Shown: piece by piece, positions 44,203 to 53,130 of the stretch
How positions within the stretch are numbered: the first letter of the stretch is position 1
Layout of the letters: each line of letters begins with the position of its first letter
NCBI RefSeq assembly: GCF_000737765.1
Contig: NZ_JPRI01000008.1
Coordinates: 62,001 to 126,000 of the forward strand
From: Chryseobacterium vrystaatense
GTDB taxonomy: Bacteria; Bacteroidota; Bacteroidia; Flavobacteriales; Weeksellaceae
DNA length: 64,000 bases
Direction of reading: 5' to 3'
Made by a program: the position numbers and the translations under genes
The notes under the pieces: generated by a model
Database searches by the model: none
The model's input: only the letters and a program-made list of their open reading frames with translations
What the model was told of the DNA's origin: nothing

Positions 44203-44862
44203 ATGTCCTTAAAAGCTGTTCTTTTCGATATGGACGGGGTTATTGTAGATACAGAACCACTTCACAGAAAAGCTTATTTCAAAACATTTAACGAACTGGG
44301 GATCACTGTTTCCGAAGATTTATACACCTCTTTAACGGGAGCTTCCACGAAAAGAGTGGCTGAAACACTGATCGGGAAATATAATTTAACGCAGACCTAC
44401 GAAACTATTGCTGCCATTAAAAGAGCTCATTTCAAAGATTATTTTGATAATGATGAAGAATTTGACCTGATTCCTGGAGTAAGGGAACTGATCAAACATT
44501 ATCATGAGAGTGGCATTAAGCTTATACTTGCTTCTTCAGCAACGATGATTACTATCAATATGGTTTTTGAAAAGTTTGGGCTTGAACAGTATTTCAGCGG
44601 AAAAATAAGCGGTGCGGCTCTAAAGGAATCCAAGCCTCACCCGGAGGTGTTTCTCTTAGCCGCAGAAATGGCAGAAGAACCGGCAGAAAACTGTATGGTC
44701 ATTGAAGATTCTACCAACGGAATTCTTGCAGCAAGCAGAGCTGAAATTTTCTGTGCAGCCTACAGAAGTCCACATTCAAAAAATCAGGATTATACTTTAG
44801 CCGATATCGTGGTTTCAGATTATGAAGAACTGGAACTGGATAAGCTTTCAAAATATTTTTAA
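44203..44862 (+). CDS. HAD-superfamily phosphatase (beta-phosphoglucomutase-like)
   Basis: A 219-aa subfamily IA HAD hydrolase. Motif I is DMDGVIVDTEP (nucleophile Asp9, acid Asp11), motif II LASSA, motif III KESKPHPEVF with the conserved Lys, and motif IV VIEDSTNG. The helical cap (about 17-85) is typical of beta-phosphoglucomutase and sugar phosphatases such as YniC. The substrate is probably a sugar phosphate, not known. It is cytosolic and a single-gene transcript followed by a small hairpin. Confidence 0.9.
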   Translation: MSLKAVLFDMDGVIVDTEPLHRKAYFKTFNELGITVSEDLYTSLTGASTKRVAETLIGKYNLTQTYETIAAIKRAHFKDYFDNDEEFDLIPGVRELIKHYHESGIKLILASSATMITINMVFEKFGLEQYFSGKISGAALKESKPHPEVFLLAAEMAEEPAENCMVIEDSTNGILAASRAEIFCAAYRSPHSKNQDYTLADIVVSDYEELELDKLSKYF

Positions 44863-44868
44863 ATGAAA

Positions 44869-44896
44869 AAACTCTCAAAATTGAGCGTTTTTTTGG
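44869..44896 (+). terminator. terminator after the HAD gene
   Basis: CTCAA and TTGAG form a short stem, extended by AAC/GTT pairs, before a seven-T run. Confidence 0.65.
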
Positions 44897-44959
44897 CTCA
44901 TTTGTAAATAAAGATTGATGCAAATTCTCTACTTTTACAAACTTTTTAAAACTAAAATT

Positions 44960-46165
44960 ATGAAATTTAAATTATTGACCGCTGTTCTTTTTGCCACTAT
45001 AGGAAATCATGCTCTCTACAGCCAAAATAGCTGGAATTTAAAATACACATTCACGGACCACTCTCAAAACTGGGTTGCTGCATTTATTGATGAAAATAAG
45101 GGATTTGTATCTGGATTTACTAATGATGGCAAAGGAGCTATTAAGTACACGGCAGACGGAGGAACAACCTGGACCGAAATTTTCAAACAGAATAATTTAG
45201 GATATGTTCCTGGTTTTAGCTTTCTGGATGAAAATAATATATGGGCTTTCCATGACCAAAATATCTATAAAACAACCAATGGAGGTATCTCCTGGACAAT
45301 ATCAACTGTAAGTAACTCTATGGGTTATCTTAGAAGCGTGAAATATTCTTCCCTTACTGAAGGAATTATGAAAACCAGCAAAGGTAAATACAAAACCACA
45401 GATGGAGGTCAAAACTGGACAGTCGTGAAAATATATTCTTCAAATGATTTTGAGCTTAACTCCAATGGTCAAAGTATAAACCCAAGTACTGGTGAAGGAT
45501 ATGGCATTATCGGCATGTATCTCTATCAGACCAATGACTATGGAGAGACTTGGACACAGATTTTAACAATGCCCAATTATTCTACTGCCCAATCCCGTAG
45601 ATATACCAGTGTACATTATAAAGGATATCTTACAGGAGAATATTTCTATGGTACATTAGGCTACGATGGTACAACCTTCCTTAAATCATCAAACAATATA
45701 TGGCAGAAATTACCCAATAACTTCATTAGATATGCTGTTACAGATGCTTTCCCAGATGGGATGTTTATGGGATATGCAGACCAAAAAATATACAATATTA
45801 AGACTAAGGATGTCATCTATACGCTTCCGGGAAACGAATATATCAGTTATATGGGAAGCATCGGAAATGTAGGCCATGCTGTGGGAGGTAACAAATTCTA
45901 TAAATATTCTAACGCATCTGCATTGGCAACCCAAGAAACAACTGTAAACTCATTTAAAGTTTATACTCAAAACAATTCAGTCGTTGTACAATCCCCTTCA
46001 ACACGTGGAAATATTTCTATTTATGATATGTCCGGGGCCTTAATAAAGTCCGGAGTACCTGTGAAGAAAGGAGAAACCAAAACTATTGAACTTAATCAGG
46101 GAGTTTACATCGTTACTATTCATGGTGAACAAAGAGATTATTCTCAAAAAATCCAGATTAAATAG
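44960..46165 (+). CDS. BNR/YCF48-like T9SS-sorted secreted protein
   Basis: A 401-aa exported protein: signal peptide ending LYSQ, then repeated propeller blades marked by TADGGTTWTE, TTNGGISWT, TTDGGQNWT and TNDYGETWTQ (Asp-box/YCF48-like). A type A T9SS sorting domain occupies about the last 70 residues (FKVYTQNNSVVVQ, NISIYDMSGALI, GVYIVTIHGE). Function unknown; such propellers often bind glycans or act as adhesins. The ATG at 44960 starts a proper signal peptide; the longer frame starts at a TTG. Confidence 0.85.
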   Translation: MKFKLLTAVLFATIGNHALYSQNSWNLKYTFTDHSQNWVAAFIDENKGFVSGFTNDGKGAIKYTADGGTTWTEIFKQNNLGYVPGFSFLDENNIWAFHDQNIYKTTNGGISWTISTVSNSMGYLRSVKYSSLTEGIMKTSKGKYKTTDGGQNWTVVKIYSSNDFELNSNGQSINPSTGEGYGIIGMYLYQTNDYGETWTQILTMPNYSTAQSRRYTSVHYKGYLTGEYFYGTLGYDGTTFLKSSNNIWQKLPNNFIRYAVTDAFPDGMFMGYADQKIYNIKTKDVIYTLPGNEYISYMGSIGNVGHAVGGNKFYKYSNASALATQETTVNSFKVYTQNNSVVVQSPSTRGNISIYDMSGALIKSGVPVKKGETKTIELNQGVYIVTIHGEQRDYSQKIQIK

Positions 46166-46195
46166 GATGTGATTTCAACATTATGATAAAAAAAT

Positions 46196-46222
46196 AAAAA
46201 CTCTCAGAATCTGAGAGTTTTT
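46196..46222. terminator. terminator after the T9SS protein gene
   Basis: A perfect 12-base stem (46196-46207 with 46211-46222) with an AAT loop, starting A5 and ending T5. Confidence 0.88.
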
Positions 46223-46241
46223 ATTTTATCTATTATTATGA

Positions 46242-46310
46242 CCTATCATTCTGAATAAACGAAGTGAAAAGTGAGATTGCTTCGTTACCTTTGTTCCTCG
46301 CAATGACAGG
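46242..46310. repeat. REP-like palindromic repeat (degenerate)
   Basis: The left end TCATTCTGAATAAACGAAGTG and the right end GAGATTGCTTCGTT...CGCAATGACAGG are an imperfect inverted pair; CCTATCATT pairs with the terminal AATGACAGG. The internal GCTTCG motif is typical of the widespread palindromic repeats found in many bacterial genomes. It lies between two convergent genes. Confidence 0.55.
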
Positions 46311-46318
46311 TTGAAGTC

Positions 46319-47713
46319 TTATTTATAACCTAGAATTTTCAAGATATCTTCCGGTTCCTGTTTTTCACGGAATACTTCATACTGAAGCTCACCATTCTCA
46401 TCTTTCTGAATTAAGACATGTCTCGGCTGAGGCATCAGACAGTGGTGAACACCACCATATCCTCCGATCGTTTCCTGATAGGCTCCTGTATGGAAAAATC
46501 CAATATACAGGGGTTTGGTATCGCTGAAAACCGGCAGATAGATCGCATTGGTATGCTGTTCAGAATTGTAATAATCATCCGAATCACAAGTCAGTCCACC
46601 CAGGAATACTCTTTCATACGTATCTTCCCATCTGTTCAGCGGAAGCATGATAAAGTGTCTGGAAATTGCCCATGTATCAGGAAGTGTAGTCATGAATGAA
46701 GAATCAATCATATTCCACTTTTCTCTGTCGTTCTGACGTTTCTGAGAAATGATTTTATAAAGATTCGCTCCACTTTCTCCTACGGTAAAGCTTCCGAATT
46801 CAGTATAAATATTAGGCTCTTCAACTCCTTCCTCTTCACAGAATTTCTTGATCTGAGAAACAATTTCCTCTACCATGTACTGATAGTCATACTCAAAGTT
46901 TAAAGAAGTTTTGATTGGGAAACCTCCACCAATGTTCAGTGAGTCTACTTCCGGAGCAATTTTCTTCAAACGTGCGTATACACGAAGACATTTGTACAAT
47001 TCATTCCAGTAATAAGCCGTGTCTTTGATCCCCGTATTGATGAAGAAGTGAAGCATTTTCAGTCTTGCATTCGGGTGCTCAGCGATTTTCTGGCTGTAAT
47101 AAGGAATGATATCTCTATATCCTATCCCTAATCTTGAGGTATAAAATTCGAATTTCGGTTCTTCCTCAGAAGCGATTCTGATTCCGATATCGAAAGTGGT
47201 ATCAATACTTTCTGTAAGCTTATCCAGCTCACGGTAGTTATCCAGGATCGGGGTAATGTTTTCAAAACCGCTGTTGATCATCTCCGAAATTTTCGCCAGA
47301 TAATCATCAGTCTTGAATCCATTACAGATGACCTCGATATTTTTATCTACTTTACCTTTCCCATAAAGAGATTTTACAATATCCATGTCATAGGCTGAAG
47401 ACGTTTCTATAGAAATATCATTCTTAAGAGCTTCTTCAAGCACAAAATTGAAATGACTGGATTTTGTACAGTAGCAGTAGGTATAATTCTTTTTATATTC
47501 GGCTTTCTCAAAAGCTTCCCTAAACCAGCTTTTCGCCTTCTGGATATTTTGAGAAATTCTCGGCAGGTAGCTAATTTTTAGCGGTGTGCCAAATTTTTCA
47601 ACGACTTCCATTAAAGGAACATCGTGAAATAACAAATTGTTCTCAGAAACATTAAATTCCTCTGTAGGAAAGTACAATGTCTGATCAATAAGTTCCGAGT
47701 ACTTTATTTTCAT
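46319..47713 (-). CDS. speA: arginine decarboxylase (PLP fold III)
   Basis: A 464-aa fold-type III PLP decarboxylase. The PLP lysine is in YCYCTKSSHF, the glycine loop is NIGGGFP, the phosphate/substrate segment is NIYTEFGSF, and the catalytic Cys motif is TCDSDD. Length and motifs match the short biosynthetic arginine decarboxylases of Bacteroidota rather than the 650-aa enterobacterial SpeA. It gives agmatine, the substrate of the agmatinase 2.6 kb away. An ornithine or diaminopimelate decarboxylase identity is less likely given the motif set and context. Confidence 0.85.
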   Translation of the reverse strand: MKIKYSELIDQTLYFPTEEFNVSENNLLFHDVPLMEVVEKFGTPLKISYLPRISQNIQKAKSWFREAFEKAEYKKNYTYCYCTKSSHFNFVLEEALKNDISIETSSAYDMDIVKSLYGKGKVDKNIEVICNGFKTDDYLAKISEMINSGFENITPILDNYRELDKLTESIDTTFDIGIRIASEEEPKFEFYTSRLGIGYRDIIPYYSQKIAEHPNARLKMLHFFINTGIKDTAYYWNELYKCLRVYARLKKIAPEVDSLNIGGGFPIKTSLNFEYDYQYMVEEIVSQIKKFCEEEGVEEPNIYTEFGSFTVGESGANLYKIISQKRQNDREKWNMIDSSFMTTLPDTWAISRHFIMLPLNRWEDTYERVFLGGLTCDSDDYYNSEQHTNAIYLPVFSDTKPLYIGFFHTGAYQETIGGYGGVHHCLMPQPRHVLIQKDENGELQYEVFREKQEPEDILKILGYK

Positions 47714-47823
47714 TTCTTGACAAGTGAATTACGAAATGCAAAATTGCTAAAAAAGTTTGATTTTTAAGCGTTAAATTTATTATAAATTTAAAATTGGCAC
47801 TCAGCAAAAACCCCTACAGATTA

Positions 47824-48699
47824 TTAATTCGTGAACTTCTTAACATATTCTTCTCTCTTATCTTCTGTAATTTCCAAAACCTGTTGAATATAAGTATCAA
47901 TTGAACCATATTTCTTATTGATTTCGCCAAAGGCAGCATCGAGGTAAGAAGCCTCTACCCAACTGAGTTTTTCAAGAACCCTGACATCCATTTTAGGATA
48001 GAGAAAATGTAGATTATCTGCCAGTTTCAGCCTTTTAAGGACTAACTTTTTTCTGTAATTATTTGATAAAAGATAATCATTGTAAATTGTTGCCTTATCA
48101 AATTTCAAAATCGTTAAAATTAATGCTGTAGTAATCCCTGTTCTGTCTTTTCCAGCTGTGCAGTGGTAAAGTACCGGCTGATCAGATTCCAGAATCTCAG
48201 TGATTATTTTCCGGATCACCTCAGGATTCTCCGTTACGTATTCCCGGTAAAAATCAATCATCCTTTTATCAGCATCGGAACCGTTTACTTTCCCCTTTAA
48301 AACAAGCTTTTTTGCCTGGCTCAGTTGGTCTCCTTCATCTTCAAAAGCCGAATATTTCTTATAAACAATATCTGCCGGCAGGTGGTCTGGTTTCTCTGCT
48401 ATTTCCTTTGAATTTCTGAGATCTATCACTTCCTTTATCCCCAAACTTTCCAATTCTTTGAATGATCCAGTCTTCAGCTTATGGAGATGTCCGCTTCTGT
48501 AGAATTTTCCTTCTATTAAAGTTCGTCCCTCAACATTTTTAATACTTCCAATGGTCCTGAAATTATATACTTTTTTGATTGTAACTGTATTCTGTGTTTC
48601 ATTTCTGCCATATTGCGGCTGTGTAAAATCCTGTGTTTTACAGGAAAAAACACAAAATGACAGCATCAACAGCATCGATATTTTTATTAAATCTCTCAA
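47824..48699 (-). CDS. tyrosine-phosphatase-like lipoprotein
   Basis: A 291-aa exported enzyme of the Tyr-phosphatase Y_phosphatase3 family. It has a lipoprotein signal ending VFSC (Cys20), then NFRTIGSIKNVEGR, and the Cys-x5-Arg signature HCTAGKDRTG (Cys180, Arg186). It may dephosphorylate proteins or phosphoinositide-like substrates in the periplasm. It begins with TTG at 48699, overlapping the thiamine kinase stop by 4 bases (TTGA); the N-terminal Arg/Lys needed for export supports TTG over the ATG at 48675. Confidence 0.85.
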   Translation of the reverse strand: MRDLIKISMLLMLSFCVFSCKTQDFTQPQYGRNETQNTVTIKKVYNFRTIGSIKNVEGRTLIEGKFYRSGHLHKLKTGSFKELESLGIKEVIDLRNSKEIAEKPDHLPADIVYKKYSAFEDEGDQLSQAKKLVLKGKVNGSDADKRMIDFYREYVTENPEVIRKIITEILESDQPVLYHCTAGKDRTGITTALILTILKFDKATIYNDYLLSNNYRKKLVLKRLKLADNLHFLYPKMDVRVLEKLSWVEASYLDAAFGEINKKYGSIDTYIQQVLEITEDKREEYVKKFTN

Positions 48700-49343
48700 T
48701 ATATTTTGGGATATTCTATTTCATTAATTCCAACAAAAAACAGCAGATCTCCGGACTCATACTGAATGGAAACCTCATCTTCAACTGCAAAATTCCTGGT
48801 TCCAATCCTTGAAGTAATGCTCAAACTTCCGTTAGTTAATGGCCAGTTGACACCTTTTGTAGTAATATTCTCTACAGAAGGGAAAGGATACAGGGAAATC
48901 ATTTTGCGGTTCACTCCTTTCACACTAAATTGTTTGGGAATGAAATAATACTCAGAAAACTCGTCGTAGAATTTCAGGTTCATCTTATCTTTAAAAGCAT
49001 ACGCTACCGTCAGGTTTCCTAAAAAATGATCCTGTTCACCTCCACTTCCTCCGAAAACATCCACTTCTGTGAATCCTTTTTCAAGGATAATTTCCAATGC
49101 TTTGTGAAAATCGGTTTTATCCTGATCCACAGTAAGAATAAATTTCCCCTGATAAACACTTTCATCTGATCCTGAATGAGAATCGAAATCACCGGAAATG
49201 AAGTCCAGCCTATCCAGAGGGAAACCCATATTCTTCAGATAGTGAAAAGCACCGTCGGTACAGGCTATTAAACCATAATTAGCAGGATCCGGAAAGGTTT
49301 TTGGATGATCTCCGTTAATGAAAAGTAATGCCTTATCTTTCAT
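48696..49343 (-). CDS. thiamine pyrophosphokinase
   Basis: A 215-aa thiamine diphosphokinase that makes thiamine pyrophosphate from thiamine and ATP. It has SGDFDS, the DQDKTDFHKAL motif and GGSGGEQDHFLGN, all typical. The C-terminal thiamine-binding beta sandwich (about 130-215) is present. The ATG at 49343 overlaps the adenosyltransferase gene by 11 bases. It is the middle gene of a compact three-gene operon. Confidence 0.92.
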   Translation of the reverse strand: MKDKALLFINGDHPKTFPDPANYGLIACTDGAFHYLKNMGFPLDRLDFISGDFDSHSGSDESVYQGKFILTVDQDKTDFHKALEIILEKGFTEVDVFGGSGGEQDHFLGNLTVAYAFKDKMNLKFYDEFSEYYFIPKQFSVKGVNRKMISLYPFPSVENITTKGVNWPLTNGSLSITSRIGTRNFAVEDEVSIQYESGDLLFFVGINEIEYPKIY

Positions 49344-49902
49344 TCGGGTTCCAGTATTCTTCCGGTTCGTTATTGATTTTTGAAATATATCTTGCCAAAA
49401 CAAAAAGATAATCAGAGAGTCGGTTCAGATATTTGATCAGCTCGGGACGAACTTCTTCAGATTCATTTAAGAAAACAAGCGAACGTTCTGCTCTTCTGCA
49501 AATCGTTCTTGCTGCATGTAAAAATGTTGCAGATTTTCCACCACCCGGAAGAATGAAATACTGAAGCGGCTCCAATTGATCTTCAAAAGCATCCATCCAC
49601 TGTTCAAGTTCTTCGATCTCAGTATCTGAAATAATCAATGGAAGACGTGATTTTCCGTTGGCCAGCATCAATTTATCTACCGGTGTTGCAGCTTCTGAGC
49701 CTACCGTAAACAGATCAAACTGAATTTTCTTCAACTGCTTCAAAACCTCTTCATCCTCAATATGACTTTTAGAAATCCCAATGAATGAATTAAGCTCATC
49801 TATATTTCCGTAGCTGTCAACTCTCGCACTGGCCTTGGAAACTCTTGTACCGCCGTATAGCGCGGTTTGTCCTTTATCTCCTGTTTTAGTATAAATTTTC
49901 AT
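49333..49902 (-). CDS. PduO-type cob(I)alamin adenosyltransferase
   Basis: A 189-aa adenosyltransferase making adenosylcobalamin from cob(I)alamin and ATP. The N-terminal nucleotide motif TKTGDKGQTALYGG and the SYGNIDELNSFIG and RTICRRAERSL segments are those of the PduO/MMAB family. No cobalamin biosynthesis genes are in view, so it probably acts on salvaged cobalamin. The start at 49902 is used because the longer frame begins with a non-ATG codon. Confidence 0.94.
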   Translation of the reverse strand: MKIYTKTGDKGQTALYGGTRVSKASARVDSYGNIDELNSFIGISKSHIEDEEVLKQLKKIQFDLFTVGSEAATPVDKLMLANGKSRLPLIISDTEIEELEQWMDAFEDQLEPLQYFILPGGGKSATFLHAARTICRRAERSLVFLNESEEVRPELIKYLNRLSDYLFVLARYISKINNEPEEYWNPNER

Positions 49903-50065
49903 ACTACTAAAATACTTTATTTTGTACAATCTGCAAGGTATACCTGATTTTAATCACAAGTCAATATGGAAATTAAAATAAACACTAAGGTCTGAAAAGT
50001 ATAGATTATTGCCTTAATTAACAGATACACTATTTCGCTTCAGCACCATCTTATTTTTTCACTTT

Positions 50066-50281
50066 TCAAAAAAAATTAATGGAATGTAAAAAGCATATTG
50101 AAGCAAAAGATAAGATACAATAGATAAAAAACATGAGAACATAATAGGTGAATTTCTTGTTCTTTTTAGTTAAAAAGTTAAGTACCACCAAAGCAATGGT
50201 GAGAAAAAAACCTACTCCTATCGAACAAATTCCTAAAAGAAAATAGATGTCATTTTCGTTAAAAATACTAATATCAGACAT
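50066..50281 (-). CDS. small two-helix membrane protein
   Basis: A 71-aa protein with two hydrophobic segments, about residues 13-37 and 45-68, joined by a Lys-rich loop (TKKNKKF) that should face the cytosol. I do not recognise a family. It stands alone between the adenosyltransferase and a lipoprotein gene. No TAnnTTTG box is obvious. Confidence 0.5.
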   Translation of the reverse strand: MSDISIFNENDIYFLLGICSIGVGFFLTIALVVLNFLTKKNKKFTYYVLMFFIYCILSFASICFLHSINFF

Positions 50282-50436
50282 AATTTTAAATTAATATTAA
50301 TAACCTTATTCATTGATTACAGGTACTGTACAAAAATTAATGCTGCTAAAAATAACACAATAATTCGGGATAAAGCGTGCTTCTCTTTCTTTCGGGTTGA
50401 ATTGATCATAAAAATGTTGAAGATGTATACTATTCC

Positions 50437-50465
50437 AAAAAAAATGACCGGATAAATCCGGTCAC
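50437..50465 (-). terminator. terminator of the lipoprotein gene
   Basis: A 9-base stem (50446-50454 with 50457-50465), T-run at the minus-strand 3' side (A8 on the plus strand at 50438-50445). Confidence 0.8.
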
Positions 50466-50472
50466 TCACAAA

Positions 50473-51057
50473 TTATTTATTTACCTCTACATATTGTATG
50501 ATGGTCTGGTTTTTGGGATTATAGATTATCGTACTGTTGTTCGGAAACCTTTTCAGTTTATAATATTCTATACTCTTATCACTTTTAATATCTTCGAGAA
50601 AACTGGTGTCAAAAGTGTTTTCAGGAAGGAATTTTGAGACAAAACTTATTTTGTCAATGATACTTTGTCCGTCTATTTTACGGGCTGTTTTATCTGATTT
50701 GCTCTCATCGGAAGAAGGCTGCCTTTCCAGAAAAGGAAGCAGTACTGCAATGTCTGACTTATACTTAAAGATATATCCCTCGGAACCGTTTGGAAATTTA
50801 AATTTCTTTCCAGTATCTTCTGAAACGACAGACTTTCCTTCATTGGGAAATACTTCGTTAAATTTTACATCCTGGGAATTAGCTAAGGAATTAATCGATT
50901 CGCTCACCGTTTTTTTGACGGTCTCTTCTACCGCCTGCTGCGCTTTCTGCTGTACGGTTTCTGTAGTTTTCTGAACAGTCTCGTCTATTTTCTCTTCAAT
51001 CTTATTACATGATATTAATAAAAAAACAGGAATAACAGGCAAAATATACTTCTTCAT
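50473..51057 (-). CDS. hypothetical lipoprotein with amphipathic N-terminal coiled coil
   Basis: A 194-aa lipoprotein: signal ending LLISC (Cys17), then a Glu/Lys/Thr/Val-rich amphipathic coiled-coil (about 20-58) with KTTETVQQKAQQAVEETVKK-type repeats, and a soluble domain with VLLPFLERQ and NSTIIYNPKNQTIIQYVEV. No family recognised. It is a single-gene unit with its own terminator. Confidence 0.6.
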   Translation of the reverse strand: MKKYILPVIPVFLLISCNKIEEKIDETVQKTTETVQQKAQQAVEETVKKTVSESINSLANSQDVKFNEVFPNEGKSVVSEDTGKKFKFPNGSEGYIFKYKSDIAVLLPFLERQPSSDESKSDKTARKIDGQSIIDKISFVSKFLPENTFDTSFLEDIKSDKSIEYYKLKRFPNNSTIIYNPKNQTIIQYVEVNK

Positions 51058-51201
51058 TTCGAGATTTTAATAACGGGCATTTTTATTATGAATGCAATTT
51101 ACATCTTAACGGAGAAACACACCTATATATTTTAGTTAATAAATAAAATATTTTTTCAAAGTCAGAAACACTGCTGACAAACTGTTGTCATAACCCCGGC
51201 T

Positions 51202-51209
51202 TACCTTTG
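51202..51209 (+). promoter_or_regulatory. candidate -7 element of the DinB gene
   Basis: TACCTTTG matches TAnnTTTG, 31 bases before the ATG. The nearest TTG (51185-51187) is 14 bases away, shorter than usual. Confidence 0.4.
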
Positions 51210-51240
51210 TATCAACAATAACAAACTAAACAATACAATT

Positions 51241-51732
51241 ATGACAACTACAGCAACGGCCACAAAACAATTTATGACTTCCGATCAATTATTAGAGCAC
51301 TGGCAAGGGCATAGAAACCTGACAAGAAGAGTAATCGAAGCTTTTCCGGAAAAAGAATTATTCGAATTTTCTGTAGGCGGCATGAGACCCTTCGCAAAGC
51401 TGGCAGGAGAACTGATCGGCATCGGCGGACCAGCTTTAAAAGGAATTGTTGAAAAAAACATGGAAGCTTACAACGAAGAAGGTTTCGTTCCAAAAACGAA
51501 AGAAGATATCCTTAAAAAATGGGATGAGGAAACCGAAGTGATCAACCATTATTACAGCCAGATCACAGAGGAGCGTTTGCAGGAAACATTCAATTTATTC
51601 GGGCAGTATGAATTCCCGGTGTATCAGAACATTCTTTATTTCATTGATAATGAAATTCACCACAGAGGTCAGGGGTATACGTATCTTAGAGCTTTAGGAA
51701 TTGAGCCCCCTTTTTTTTGGGAGAGATTTTAG
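51241..51732 (+). CDS. DinB-family protein
   Basis: A 163-aa four-helix DinB/YfiT-like protein. It has the LLEHWQGHRNLT helix, and the third-His motif EIHHRGQGYTYLRALGIEP, a typical metal-binding site (His in HWQGH and HHRGQ). DinB family members are metal-dependent, often thiol transferases or hydrolases; their substrate is usually unknown. It is a single gene and convergent with the choloylglycine hydrolase gene. Confidence 0.88.
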   Translation: MTTTATATKQFMTSDQLLEHWQGHRNLTRRVIEAFPEKELFEFSVGGMRPFAKLAGELIGIGGPALKGIVEKNMEAYNEEGFVPKTKEDILKKWDEETEVINHYYSQITEERLQETFNLFGQYEFPVYQNILYFIDNEIHHRGQGYTYLRALGIEPPFFWERF

Positions 51733-51921
51733 GATCATTAATGCCTTTACTCAGGCTGAAAATGATGATTCAGTCCAGACAAAAAAATGAAGCTTCAGAA
51801 TCGCAAAGCCAATCACTCGAATTATCCATACTTTAAATACAGACACCGCAGATTTTGTCGTTTTTTATTTTGTCTTTTTAGTTTAAGTAAAAGTTTCTTT
51901 ATTCAACTGATATAAATTTTT

Positions 51922-51957
51922 AAAAATCGGGCTTCACAAATGTGAAGCCCGATTTTA
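51922..51957. terminator. bidirectional terminator
   Basis: A perfect 16-base stem (51923-51938 with 51941-51956) with an AA loop separates the DinB and hydrolase genes. Confidence 0.9.
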
Positions 51958-51962
51958 TCTTT

Positions 51963-53063
51963 TTATTCAGGCAAAATATGGGTAAAAAATCGGGTGATAT
52001 TCTCCTTTAGTTTTACAAACATTCCGGAAGTCGAAAATTCTTTATTATCATATCCTATAGGGAATCCTTTTTCAACATATTCATCGTTCTTTTTCAGCGT
52101 CAGCGTCTGAAAACCATCATTGACCTTTCCCAGCCTTTCTGTATGGATATCTAAAAATTTAACGGAAGCTTTCTTTGAAAAATCCAGCTGACGGATATCA
52201 ATCGTTTTAATTTCTTTTTTCAGATCTGACCGAAAATACAGATTCATGTTTTTCACATCAATCACAGTTTGCCATTCTCCTGCATAAATGGAATTCAGAA
52301 TATTCCAGGCGTAGTCTACAGGTTTCTTATCGTACTGATAGTTTTTAAGCATATAGTAAGCTCTGTTATACCGGTCTTCCCATTTTCCCTGCCCGGTAAA
52401 ATCAAATTTCTCGGTCCCTCCCAAGAAGTCAAACTTTTTAGCATTATCAAAATCTTTCTTATACTGATTGTTACACAGAAGAGGCATCGGCATATCTTTA
52501 TCCGTCAATACTTTGTATTTCCCGTTAAGTAAAGCGATTGTAGCGGTATTTCCTTTGGCATCACTCAGAAAAAAATGGCTTCCCGCAGCATTGGGCCACC
52601 AATCTATATTGGGCCCATCATTCAAGTGGTCTACGACTTCCTGTACCGATTTGTAATTATCCAGCTGATATTGAATCCACTGAGCCCAAAACATATTGGG
52701 CTGTGCAGGATTGAATACTTTTGTTGTTTCTTCAAGATACAGTTCAACCAGAAAAAGTCCTTTTTCATTCACTCCATAACAGGGAAAATCATATCCTAAA
52801 AGATTAAAAGTGACCGATCCATATCGAGAGGTCCATTCTTTATCATATTTTGACTGATCAGTGGTGAGGTTTTCCCAGCTGATATTTCTTTTTTCAGTAT
52901 CCCGTTTGTTTACCACAATCATTCCGGGCATTGTTTTCCAATTCTCATTAAATCCCACTACACAATGGTCTTTTCCTTTTAATAAAAATACTGAACATGC
53001 GGAAAGAATGCCGGAGTAAACAAGCCCGGCTAACAGCAAGCCACGTAAGAATAAAAGTTTCAT
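51963..53063 (-). CDS. choloylglycine-hydrolase-like Ntn amidase (exported)
   Basis: A 366-aa linear-amide C-N hydrolase (PVA/bile-salt-hydrolase family). The N-terminal nucleophile is Cys23 in ACSVFLLK, followed by the family motif VVGFNENW. Other conserved points are the YGVNEKGLFLVELY and NDGPNIDWWPNAAGSHFF segments. It hydrolyses amide bonds of small substrates such as bile salts, penicillin V or acyl-homoserine lactones. Odd: Cys23 sits exactly in a lipobox-like LSAC, so lipidation and Ntn catalysis would compete for it. Confidence 0.88.
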   Translation of the reverse strand: MKLLFLRGLLLAGLVYSGILSACSVFLLKGKDHCVVGFNENWKTMPGMIVVNKRDTEKRNISWENLTTDQSKYDKEWTSRYGSVTFNLLGYDFPCYGVNEKGLFLVELYLEETTKVFNPAQPNMFWAQWIQYQLDNYKSVQEVVDHLNDGPNIDWWPNAAGSHFFLSDAKGNTATIALLNGKYKVLTDKDMPMPLLCNNQYKKDFDNAKKFDFLGGTEKFDFTGQGKWEDRYNRAYYMLKNYQYDKKPVDYAWNILNSIYAGEWQTVIDVKNMNLYFRSDLKKEIKTIDIRQLDFSKKASVKFLDIHTERLGKVNDGFQTLTLKKNDEYVEKGFPIGYDNKEFSTSGMFVKLKENITRFFTHILPE

Positions 53064-53130
53064 GATTTTATATAACTATGTTTTTATTATGTATCAGATC
53101 AAGTTCAAGAGATTATTATAATCCTTACTT

